Below are positions 33,787-41,374 of a stretch of DNA of 64,000 bases, one piece after another. Origin of the DNA: Elusimicrobiaceae bacterium (GTDB lineage: Bacteria; Elusimicrobiota; Elusimicrobia; Elusimicrobiales; Elusimicrobiaceae); the NCBI GenBank assembly GCA_017520185.1, contig JAFXGO010000030.1, positions 62,001-126,000 of the forward strand, given 5' to 3'. The notes below the pieces were generated by a model. The model had not been told where the DNA came from, ran no database searches, and worked only from the letters and a program-made list of their open reading frames with translations. The position numbers and the translations under genes are program-made. How positions within the stretch are numbered: the stretch's first letter is position 1; every line of letters begins with the position of its first letter.

Positions 33787-34812
33787 TTATTTTTCCACAG
33801 CCTTTTTAATGAGTTTCAAATCTTTGTAAATTTCGGGCAATTTTCCCTCAATGGCCAAAATTTTGAGGGTTTCTTTCATCGGGCGTGCAGGCGTGCCAAA
33901 ATAAGATTTTCCATCTTCCAAATTATCCATCACGCCGGACTTGGCGCCGATTTGAATGCCACTTCCGATTTTTAAATGGCCCATAATACCCACTTGGCCT
34001 GCGGCTATCACACCATTGCCGATGGAAGTGGTACCGGCCACACCTACTTGGGCGCACATAATACAACTTTGCCCCACCTTTACATTATGTGCAATTTGAA
34101 CTAAGTTGTCCACTTTTGTGTTGGCTCCAACTACTGTATGTGCTAATTTGGCGCGGTCTACACAACTGTTAGCTTGGATTTCTACATCATCTTCCAAAAT
34201 CACATTGCCGATTTGCGGCACTTTGTGGTGACGCCCTTCGTGGAACATAAATCCGAAGCCGTCATTACCTATTTTGGCACCCGGTTGCAAAATAACATGG
34301 TTTTTAAGCACGCAGTCTTCGCGCACAACAACTTGCGGATATAAAATACAATTTTGTCCGATTTGGGTGCGCTTTCCTACATATACTTGCGGAAAAATGA
34401 CCGTATTATCTGCGATGACTACATCATCTTCAATCACGCTGTAAGCACCTACGGATACATTGTTTCCCAATTTGGCAGATGGGCTGATAACGGCGGTGGG
34501 ATGAATGCCGGCCGTATGTTTGGGGGTTTGTGCGTCCCAATATTGAACTAATAAATTGAAAGCCCACTCCGGATTTTTGGCAAACAAGAAATTGGTTTTG
34601 ATAGGTAAAGGCAACCCTTTGGCTGCTTCGGGCAGGATAATGGCGCCGGTGGTAAAATGGGGGGGGACAGCCACTTTCTCAATGCTGACCAAATAGCAAA
34701 TACCGTCTGCTTGCGGGGCGGTTAAATCGCAAATGTGTCTAATGGTAAAATTTTCATCGCCTACCAACTCTGCTCCGGTAATTTTAGATACTTCTTTAAG
34801 TGTGATTTCCAT
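33787..34812 (-). CDS. lpxD: UDP-3-O-acylglucosamine N-acyltransferase
   Basis: Adds the second acyl chain, on the 2-amino group, in lipid A synthesis. It has an N-terminal uridine-binding domain (residues 1-100: ITLKEVSKITGAELVGDENF, with FLFAKNPEWAFNLLV) followed by a left-handed beta-helix of hexapeptides (IHPTAVISPSAKLGNNVSVG onward). The active histidine is in VQIAHNVKVGQSC, and ending segments GKSYFGTPARPMKETLK and a C-terminal helix are present. Length 341 matches the family. It sits 12 nt downstream of ompH. Confidence 0.96.
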   Translation of the reverse strand: MEITLKEVSKITGAELVGDENFTIRHICDLTAPQADGICYLVSIEKVAVPPHFTTGAIILPEAAKGLPLPIKTNFLFAKNPEWAFNLLVQYWDAQTPKHTAGIHPTAVISPSAKLGNNVSVGAYSVIEDDVVIADNTVIFPQVYVGKRTQIGQNCILYPQVVVREDCVLKNHVILQPGAKIGNDGFGFMFHEGRHHKVPQIGNVILEDDVEIQANSCVDRAKLAHTVVGANTKVDNLVQIAHNVKVGQSCIMCAQVGVAGTTSIGNGVIAAGQVGIMGHLKIGSGIQIGAKSGVMDNLEDGKSYFGTPARPMKETLKILAIEGKLPEIYKDLKLIKKAVEK

Positions 34813-34824
34813 AGATACCTCCGG

Positions 34825-35763
34825 TTATTTTTTCCGGTATTTTTTAGATTTTTTGAGTCGGTTGACGAAGTCCGTCGTCACGTTTACCGGCTCTTGTCCG
34901 TATAAAATTTCGTCTTTGCGTACGATCGCCCCAATGTTGCGTTTTTTGGCAAAAGACTTTATTTCATTATAAATATCTTGCAAAATGGCTTTGACTTCTT
35001 GCTCCTCCAGTCTCAAAATTTCTTCACGAGTCTGATACTTATAATTATCAATAAAAAAACTTCTTTCCGCAATGATTTTTTTGTTGGCTCCGATGCGTTC
35101 CGTTAAATCATCAAGTCTGGCAGGAGAGTTCAAGGGGGAAGTGGATAATACTTCCGTACCGGAAAAGATAAGACGGTTTAAAGTATTATTTAAAAGCAGT
35201 GTATCTGCCGACTCCGGCACTTTGGGCAATAAAATTTGGTCCGTGATGATTCTTTCGTAAAAAGGTTTTAATTCAGCCAGTTGTCTGGAAAGGAGTTTGT
35301 TTTCCAATTCTAAGGCATTGATAATATCTTTAGCGTTTTCTACTTCGCGTTGTTTGGATTTGATTTTTAGATCAATTTGTTTCTTGACGGCTTGAGTGCG
35401 AGGGTGCTCATTGAAGGCAATATCAATATCAATATAAGCCACCAAAAGGCATTTTTGAGGAGATTTTTCTTCTTGCGTAAGTTCTTGTACCGCTAACTCT
35501 TCCGGCAGATCCTCCGTTTGACTTTCTGTTTCAGCGAAGGCATCTTGTTTGGTTTGTTGCGAAAGTTTGATGTCTGTTGGATTAGAGAGTGCTTCCTGCT
35601 CCGTTTGTGGTTCTTGTATAGAAGGCTGACTTGTCGTTTGGTTTTTGGCCTTGATAGATTCTATAACGGACAATTCTTCTTGCGTCAATTCTCCTACCGC
35701 TTCCTGAGCAGAAAGCGGTAAGGCAAGAATTGTAAGAACAAAAAGCCAAAACAGTTTACGCAT
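34825..35763 (-). CDS. OmpH/Skp-family periplasmic chaperone with extended acidic N-terminal linker
   Basis: Probably the periplasmic chaperone that holds outer-membrane proteins on the way to BamA, which is encoded directly upstream. The signal peptide is MRKLFWLFVLTILALPLSA. The family core starts only at about residue 105 (LLVAYIDIDIAFNEHPRTQ) and continues as a long coiled-coil hairpin (KIKSKQREVENAKDIINALE, then NIGAIVRKDEILYG, the usual end of Skp-type proteins). Between them, residues about 20-100 are low complexity and rich in Glu, Gln, Thr and Pro. At 312 residues it is nearly twice the usual 160-180. The position bamA-ompH-lpxD is the classic one. Confidence 0.85.
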   Translation of the reverse strand: MRKLFWLFVLTILALPLSAQEAVGELTQEELSVIESIKAKNQTTSQPSIQEPQTEQEALSNPTDIKLSQQTKQDAFAETESQTEDLPEELAVQELTQEEKSPQKCLLVAYIDIDIAFNEHPRTQAVKKQIDLKIKSKQREVENAKDIINALELENKLLSRQLAELKPFYERIITDQILLPKVPESADTLLLNNTLNRLIFSGTEVLSTSPLNSPARLDDLTERIGANKKIIAERSFFIDNYKYQTREEILRLEEQEVKAILQDIYNEIKSFAKKRNIGAIVRKDEILYGQEPVNVTTDFVNRLKKSKKYRKK

Positions 35764-35770
35764 AAAATCC

Positions 35771-38134
35771 TTACATCATGTTAGAAATATTGAAATAAAA
35801 GTGGGAGCGATCTTCATTGCTCTTATGGTTTAACCCATAGCCCCAGTCAATGCGAATGGGCAAGGAAGGAGTGGTAAAACGCAAACCCACACCTACACCG
35901 GCTTTAAATTGGCTATCTTCAGGACCAAAAGAGAAATCTACATCGTCAAAGTGATTCCACGAGTTTCCAATATCGGCAAACAAAGCAAATTGAGCCATTG
36001 TACGGCGGCCTTCGCGAGCCAACGGAAAGCGAAGTTCGGCATTCATTACATAATAAGTGGTGCCTCCGTATTGAGGACCTACTTCGCCGGCGCGTTCATA
36101 ACCGCGTACGGTATCTGCACCGCCTAAGAAGAATTTTTCATAGGGGGGTACTTCTTTCGTGCGGCCATAAGAACGCACAGAACCTATTTTGTTGGATAAC
36201 ACGAAAACAATCGGATAATTGCCGCCGATATTTAAGACGGTATGGTTAAAAATAGAGCGGGCATTTAAGTACCACAGGTCCAAATCACCGCCAATCGGAC
36301 CGCCGGCCAAAGATACGCCCAAAGAGTTGCGCCAACCGGAAGTCGGGTCCCAAATATTATCCCGCGTATCTACGGCAATATCTGCGCTGAAGGTGGACAT
36401 ATATTGGTCTCCTTCAGGAATGCATTGGTCACTGGGGACGCCGGCAGCACATTGGAATTCTTCTTCCACGTCATAAATGTCGATATTTTCAAAAGAGTAG
36501 CCAAAACTTAACTGGTAAATATCATCGTTAAAGCGCGGCCCTACACGCAAGCGACCACCGACGCGTTTTTCCGTATAAGCTTGGTTTTCGTCGGAAAAAG
36601 AACGATAACGACGTGTATTAAATAAATCCGCTCCCAGAGAAATAGGTTTGTCATAAATCCACGGGGTGGACCAGCTGACCGTGTAGTCTAAAATTTCTTC
36701 ACCGAACAAGGTGCGCAACGATAAACGTTGTGCGCGCCCAAAAAGATTCATGTGATTGATGGATACTTCCCCATACAGACCGTCTAAAGAACTCATGGCA
36801 AGACCTGCCGTAAACATGCCGGGTCTTCCCTCGGTCACGTGAAAGCCGAGATCTACTTTTTGTGGGTCGGCGGTAGGCTGAATATCGATTTGTACATCAT
36901 TAATAAACCCTAAATTAAAAATTTTGGTTTGACTTCGTTGGATTTTTGCCGAATCATACAAATCTCCGGGTTTAATGGAGATTTCCCGCGTGAAAACATA
37001 TTTTTTAGTATTTTCATAACCTGTCACGTCAATATTATCGATATAGAAAACATTTCCTTCAGAGATATCATAATTAACGTTTAATAGTCCGTTTTCAATG
37101 TTTTTCTGCGGTTCTACGCGTACTTGCAAATAGCCTTTGTTGGCATACTGCTGTTGTATGGCGATGACCGTATCATCAAAATCTTTTTGGTTGTAAAGTT
37201 TTCCTTCGCGGATATAGACAGATTCCTTTAATTCCTCCGGAGTAAAAACATTGTTGCCGGCAAAAGAAACTGTACCAAAGTTCACTTTTTCTCCTTCCGT
37301 CACGTCATAAGAAAGAGTCACTTCTGTTTGGTCGGGGCTAATGTCTATTTTAGGCTCGGTAAGATTAAATTCGCTGAACCCTTCATTGCGTCCGTACAAG
37401 ACCATTTTTACCCAATCGCGTTGTAAGTTTTGAGGTTTAAATACTTTTCCGGTGCGGTTGGAGGCTTTTTTAATAATTTTTTCAGCCGGTAAAACATTAC
37501 TGTCAGAAAGGCCGTTTAAATTCAAAGCGGCCACCTTTACGCGAGGGCCTTCATCAATAATTAGATTAACAGTGACGGTATTGGTTTTTTCGTCGGGGAT
37601 TACTTCGTATTTTACTTGAGCGGAAATATAGCCTTTCTCTGCGTATTTGGCTTTAATGCGCTCCATGTCATTGATGAGTTTGCCTTCGTTGAAAGGATCT
37701 TTAAGTTTTAAAGTCATGGCAGAGGTAATGGCACTTTTACCCAATTTTTTCCTGCCCTGATAGGTAATTCGGTCAAAAATCGGTTTTTCTTCTACGATAT
37801 ACGTGATGCGATGGCAGGGGTAGGTTTGGCCCAGCTCGTCTTTGGCAGAGCCTTTGCTGCGGGAGATATCTACCTGTACGCTGTCAAAATTTCCCAACGA
37901 AGAAATATCCAAAATATCTTCATTGACGGAATATCTTTCGTACAATTCTCTTTTTTTAGAATGTGCCGCTTTGGTGACGGTGCGTTTGCTGATATTTTTA
38001 AGGCCGTCTACGTCGATATCACAAATCATCCACGGCCCGTAAGGATCAACATCTTCGATGTTTTCCTGTGCTGGCAAGGTCAAGGGCAGCAGTAAAAAAG
38101 AAAAAGCCCACAAGTACTTATTAAAAAACGTCAT
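35771..38134 (-). CDS. bamA: Outer-membrane protein assembly factor BamA
   Basis: Omp85 beta-barrel that inserts outer-membrane proteins. A signal peptide (MTFFNKYLWAFSFLLLPLTLPA) is followed by POTRA domains from about residue 30 to 400 (five by repeat spacing, for example ISKRTVTKAA, RITYQGRKKLGKSAI, NFGTVSFAGNNVFTPEEL, YIDNIDVTGYENTKKYVF). The C-terminal 16-strand barrel has the family VRGYERAGEVGPQYGGTTYY loop (VRGY), ADIGNSWNHF, and IRIDWGYGLN near the end, closing on an aromatic-rich strand. The start ATG 38134 is chosen over GTG 38140 because GGGGGTGG lies at the right distance. It is the first gene of the bamA-to-lpxI operon. Confidence 0.96.
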   Translation of the reverse strand: MTFFNKYLWAFSFLLLPLTLPAQENIEDVDPYGPWMICDIDVDGLKNISKRTVTKAAHSKKRELYERYSVNEDILDISSLGNFDSVQVDISRSKGSAKDELGQTYPCHRITYIVEEKPIFDRITYQGRKKLGKSAITSAMTLKLKDPFNEGKLINDMERIKAKYAEKGYISAQVKYEVIPDEKTNTVTVNLIIDEGPRVKVAALNLNGLSDSNVLPAEKIIKKASNRTGKVFKPQNLQRDWVKMVLYGRNEGFSEFNLTEPKIDISPDQTEVTLSYDVTEGEKVNFGTVSFAGNNVFTPEELKESVYIREGKLYNQKDFDDTVIAIQQQYANKGYLQVRVEPQKNIENGLLNVNYDISEGNVFYIDNIDVTGYENTKKYVFTREISIKPGDLYDSAKIQRSQTKIFNLGFINDVQIDIQPTADPQKVDLGFHVTEGRPGMFTAGLAMSSLDGLYGEVSINHMNLFGRAQRLSLRTLFGEEILDYTVSWSTPWIYDKPISLGADLFNTRRYRSFSDENQAYTEKRVGGRLRVGPRFNDDIYQLSFGYSFENIDIYDVEEEFQCAAGVPSDQCIPEGDQYMSTFSADIAVDTRDNIWDPTSGWRNSLGVSLAGGPIGGDLDLWYLNARSIFNHTVLNIGGNYPIVFVLSNKIGSVRSYGRTKEVPPYEKFFLGGADTVRGYERAGEVGPQYGGTTYYVMNAELRFPLAREGRRTMAQFALFADIGNSWNHFDDVDFSFGPEDSQFKAGVGVGLRFTTPSLPIRIDWGYGLNHKSNEDRSHFYFNISNMM

Positions 38135-38165
38135 ATCCACCCCCGATTATGCGTTTAAATAAAAA

Positions 38166-38193
38166 AGCCCGCGCCAAACTACCAGCGCGGGCT
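38166..38193 (-). terminator. Terminator of rpmB
   Basis: AGCCCGCGC and GCGCGGGCT around a 10-nt loop; read on the minus strand the stem is followed by a run of six T. It lies between the rpmB stop and the bamA start, so rpmB and bamA should be separate units. Confidence 0.85.
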
Positions 38194-38229
38194 GACTATC
38201 AGAAAACAAAAAACAGCGCAAAGCCGGAC

Positions 38230-38424
38230 TTATTTGGCCGGTCTTTTGGCCAGTCCGCTTTTGATGCAATTGGTGCACACGTAGGCCGTTTGCGTTTTGC
38301 CTTCCAACACCACTTTTTGTTTTTGCAAGTTGGGGTTGAAGGTACGTTTCGTTCTGAGGTTAGAGTGGCTGTAAGAACCGCCGGAGACGGGGCCTTTGCC
38401 ACAGATTGCACATTTATACGCCAT
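38230..38424 (-). CDS. rpmB: 50S ribosomal protein L28
   Basis: Small basic ribosomal protein of 64 residues. The N-terminal KCAICGKGPVSGGSYSHSN and RTKRTFNPNLQ are diagnostic. It is the zinc-binding type, with Cys5/Cys8 and Cys50/Cys53 as two CxxC pairs. AAGGAAGGA precedes the ATG. It has its own promoter (TTGGAC/TAGAAT) and terminator. Confidence 0.97.
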   Translation of the reverse strand: MAYKCAICGKGPVSGGSYSHSNLRTKRTFNPNLQKQKVVLEGKTQTAYVCTNCIKSGLAKRPAK

Positions 38425-38463
38425 AAAGTCCTTCCTTATATATAAGTTAAATTCGGTCTTTAT

Positions 38464-38493
38464 ATTCTAGTAAATATTGCCGAGTTTGTCCAA
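38464..38493 (-). promoter_or_regulatory. Promoter of rpmB
   Basis: On the minus strand: TTGGAC (38488-38493), an 18-nt spacer, TAGAAT (38464-38469). The -35 box directly abuts the stop codon of the upstream terC-like gene. The leader is about 30 nt with AAGGAAGGA before the start. Confidence 0.75.
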
Positions 38494-39435
38494 TTAATTA
38501 GCAGTTTCTTTCGGCGGAAAGAATTTGCTGGCTAACATAGATAACACCAAAATGAACACGATAATACCCAAAGAAACAGGTACGGCAATCTTGATAAAGT
38601 GGGAAACAATCATCTTGACCCCCACAAAAAATAAAATGACGGAAATGCCATATTTGAGGTACGGGAATTTGCCTGCCATGCCGGAAAGCAAGAAGTATAA
38701 AGAGCGTAAACCGATAATGGCAAAAATATTGGAGGAATAAACCAAAAAAGTATCCTGCGTAATACCCAAAATGGCCGGAATAGAGTCAATGGCAAAAATA
38801 ACATCAGACATTTCAATCACCAAAAGCGCCGCAAACAAAGGAGTGGCAAACCATTTGGCATTTTCTTTGATGAAAAAGTTTTCTCCATGATAATCGGTTT
38901 TGATAGGCATGATTTTTTTGAAAACTTTTAAAATAAAAGATTCGCTGGGATTAAATTTGTCGTCTTCTTTTTGTAAGAGCATTTTAAGGGCGGTGAAGAT
39001 TAATAAGGCTCCAAACACATAAATCATCCATGCAAAGGCGGATATGAGTTGCACTCCGACGAAAATAAATAAAAAGCGCATGGCCACTGCCCCCAAGATA
39101 CCCCATAAAAGCACTTTGGGTTGTAAATCATTAGGTACAGCAAAGTAGCCGAAAATCATAATAAAGACAAACATATTGTCTATGGAAAGCGAATATTCCA
39201 ACACATAACCGGTGTAGAATTCCAAGGCATGGCGCGGACCTTCAAACAACCAAATGGCCGCCCCGAAAAGCAGGGCCAAAGAAATCCACGCACTAACCAT
39301 AATGCCAGCTTCTTTGATAGACACATGGCCTTTATGTTTGTTCATAATGGCTAAATCAATAAACAGGGCCGCCAAAACGATGACCCAAAAAGCAATCCAC
39401 ATCGCAATGGATACGCCGGTGGTGACAGGTTCCAT
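38494..39435 (-). CDS. TerC-family (Alx-like) membrane protein
   Basis: A 313-residue inner-membrane protein with about nine hydrophobic segments. It belongs to the TerC/Alx family, whose characterised members export manganese or load it onto secreted enzymes. Conserved acidic motifs in membrane segments are present: EYSLSIDNMFVF and EMSDVIFAIDSIPA, matching the family's SxDN and DxxFAxDSIPA. The latter half contains GITQDTFLVYSSNIFAIIGLRSLYF, also typical. No yybP-type riboswitch is visible in the short upstream region. The gene lies downstream of tRNA-Thr on the same strand with TATACT at 39462-39467. Metal specificity is inferred from the family only. Confidence 0.85.
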   Translation of the reverse strand: MEPVTTGVSIAMWIAFWVIVLAALFIDLAIMNKHKGHVSIKEAGIMVSAWISLALLFGAAIWLFEGPRHALEFYTGYVLEYSLSIDNMFVFIMIFGYFAVPNDLQPKVLLWGILGAVAMRFLFIFVGVQLISAFAWMIYVFGALLIFTALKMLLQKEDDKFNPSESFILKVFKKIMPIKTDYHGENFFIKENAKWFATPLFAALLVIEMSDVIFAIDSIPAILGITQDTFLVYSSNIFAIIGLRSLYFLLSGMAGKFPYLKYGISVILFFVGVKMIVSHFIKIAVPVSLGIIVFILVLSMLASKFFPPKETAN

Positions 39436-39510
39436 AGAAAATACTCCTTAACTGAAATTGTAGTATAAAAGCCTATTTTAAAGGGTTTGTCGAAAAATCC
39501 CAATAAAAAA

Positions 39511-39583
39511 AGCCGAGGATGGGAGTCGAACCCACAACCTACGGTTTACAAAACCGTTGCTCTGCCAGTTGAGCTACCTCGGC
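39511..39583 (-). tRNA. tRNA-Thr(UGU)
   Basis: On the minus strand a 73-nt cloverleaf: 7-bp acceptor stem GCCGAGG/CCTCGGC, D arm GCTC...GAGC, anticodon stem ACGGT/ACCGT with loop TTTGTAA (anticodon TGT), T arm with TTCGACT, discriminator T. CCA is not encoded; instead a run of T follows the acceptor stem directly. Confidence 0.96.
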
Positions 39584-39594
39584 ACTACTCATTT

Positions 39595-39623
39595 ATGATA
39601 TCAAATTTTTGTCTCTCTCACAA
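39595..39623 (-). promoter_or_regulatory. Promoter of tRNA-Thr
   Basis: On the minus strand: TTGTGA (39618-39623), a 17-nt spacer, TATCAT (39595-39600). It is 11 nt before the tRNA 5' end, a normal tRNA leader length. A plus-strand TATAAT at 39650-39655 with no good -35 probably serves the divergent TldD-like gene. Confidence 0.65.
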
Positions 39624-39676
39624 ATGGAAAAACAAAAAGAGAAAATTACTATAATGAAAATTGGAGGAACTGTATT

Positions 39677-41374
39677 ATGAAGAAAATATTATTGTTTTTC
39701 ATTCTTTTTACAACCGTAGTCGTACATGCGCAAGAAAATTGTGATTTAACAAATCAACTTCCCTTGCAATTAATGCAACAGGAATTAAAGAGAAATTTTA
39801 AAGTACTAAAAAAGCAAAATCCGCCCATTTATTATATGGTCTATACCTATACAAACGGAGAGGAAATTTATATCAATGCCAGCAATGGCGCCATTCAACA
39901 AGAAGTGGTCAAACCGGTGTCAGATATAGAGGTGTCACTTCGGGTTGGAAGCCCTCAAACTGACAACACCCACTCTTTAAGAGGGGAGGACAATGTGGCT
40001 TATGATCTGGCATTGGAAAAAACAGGTTTGCTCTCTGAAGATAATACGGAAGATTTTCTGCATAGTTTGTGGAGACGTACGCATTACTTGGTCAAAACAG
40101 CACAAGAAGATTATATCCGCGTTAAAACAAATGTCCGTTCTCGGGCAGAGAATAAAGACAAGTCTGCTGATTTTGTATTTCCTCCGCAGAGTTTATATTG
40201 TCATGAAGAACCTTTGCAAACATTTGATTTAAATAAAATAAAAGCCTTGTTGACAGAGGCCTCTGCTTTAACTCTGCAAGAAGAAACAGTATTAAAATCT
40301 TCTTTTGTTTTTTCTGTAGAGCAAGGGCATCGCTATTTTGTTGATAGTCGCGGTAGTCGAATCAAAACGCCTTATTCTTATATTAGACTTATTTATTCTT
40401 TGTATGGATTAGGAAAAGACGGAGCAGAAATTGAACGCTTTAAAGATTATAATTTAAAATCTCCTCAGGATATACCCTCTTTTGAGAAGGTAAGCCAAGA
40501 TATTGCTCGTTCCATTTCTGAATTAAAGGCTTTGTCTAAAGCACCGGAAGGAGAATCTGCCAATGTGCCTGTTATTTTAAAAGGTCGCGCGGCTGCAGTA
40601 TTTGTGCATGAAGTTATGGGGCATCGTTTGGAGGGAGACCAATTGAAAGATGCTGAAGACGGGCAAACTTTGTCCGGTAAAGTAGGCCAACAAGTGATTT
40701 CTCCGCTTATTACCATTACCGCCGATCCTACCCTGAAAGAATTTAATCAAGAACCTTTACGCGGAGCGTACGAATATGATGATGAGGGAGTGAAAAGCAG
40801 ACCGGTGGTTTTGGTTGAAAAGGGTGTTTTGCGTAATTTTATGATGCGTAGTTCTCCGATAGCAGGTTTTTCAGTTTCCAATGGACATGGAAGAAAAGAA
40901 AAAGGATTTAAGGCTGCTGCACGTATGAGTGTACTAAGAACTACGGCTTCGGAAACGGTAAACTATGATGAATTGGAAAAATTGCTTTTAGAGCAAATCC
41001 AAAAGCAAAATAAACCCTATGGTTTTATTGTGGAAGATTTGGGCGGCGGTTTTACTTTTACAGGGGCTTCTATGCCACAGAGTTTTAAGTTGGAAACAAA
41101 ACTGGTGTATAAATTGTTTCCCGACGGAAGAAAGGAAGTGGTGCGCGGTTTAGACGTAATTGGCACACCGTTGGTAAGTTTTAACCGTATTATTGCAGCC
41201 GGAAATGACGACGCCATATTTAACGGCAGCTGCGGCAGTATATCCGGTTGGGTGCCTCAAACCAATATTTCTCCTAGCCTATTGTTTGAAAATATGGAGT
41301 TTCAAAAAGCACAAAAAAGTGCTTTTAAGCCGCCCGTGCTTCCGGCCCCGAATTTTAAAAAGGAGGGTAAATAA
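39677..41374 (+). CDS. Exported TldD-like metalloprotease
   Basis: A 565-residue protein with a Sec signal peptide (MKKILLFFILFTTVVVHA) and the C-terminal TldD/PmbA domain. The zinc site is intact: HEVMGHRLEGD with His311, Glu312 and His316, and a candidate third ligand Cys519 in NGSCGSISG, the position where TldD carries its cysteine. Other TldD features are GAYEYDDEGVKSRPVVLVEKG, LRNFMM and IVEDLGGGFTF. In E. coli TldD works in the cytoplasm with TldE to trim small peptides; a signal peptide here implies a periplasmic role. GGAGG precedes the ATG. It is immediately followed by a second TldD-like gene without the zinc motif, suggesting a TldD/TldE-type heterodimer. Confidence 0.86.
   Translation: MKKILLFFILFTTVVVHAQENCDLTNQLPLQLMQQELKRNFKVLKKQNPPIYYMVYTYTNGEEIYINASNGAIQQEVVKPVSDIEVSLRVGSPQTDNTHSLRGEDNVAYDLALEKTGLLSEDNTEDFLHSLWRRTHYLVKTAQEDYIRVKTNVRSRAENKDKSADFVFPPQSLYCHEEPLQTFDLNKIKALLTEASALTLQEETVLKSSFVFSVEQGHRYFVDSRGSRIKTPYSYIRLIYSLYGLGKDGAEIERFKDYNLKSPQDIPSFEKVSQDIARSISELKALSKAPEGESANVPVILKGRAAAVFVHEVMGHRLEGDQLKDAEDGQTLSGKVGQQVISPLITITADPTLKEFNQEPLRGAYEYDDEGVKSRPVVLVEKGVLRNFMMRSSPIAGFSVSNGHGRKEKGFKAAARMSVLRTTASETVNYDELEKLLLEQIQKQNKPYGFIVEDLGGGFTFTGASMPQSFKLETKLVYKLFPDGRKEVVRGLDVIGTPLVSFNRIIAAGNDDAIFNGSCGSISGWVPQTNISPSLLFENMEFQKAQKSAFKPPVLPAPNFKKEGK

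Noticed and set aside
38425-38493. Riboswitch ahead of rpmB or the TerC-like gene
   Set aside because: The rpmB leader is only about 30 nt and the TerC upstream region is a short tRNA-to-gene gap; no yybP-type structure is visible.
39511-39583. tRNA-Thr as an integration site for a genomic island
   Set aside because: No integrase next to it, no repeat of the tRNA 3' end elsewhere in the window, and flanking genes look native.
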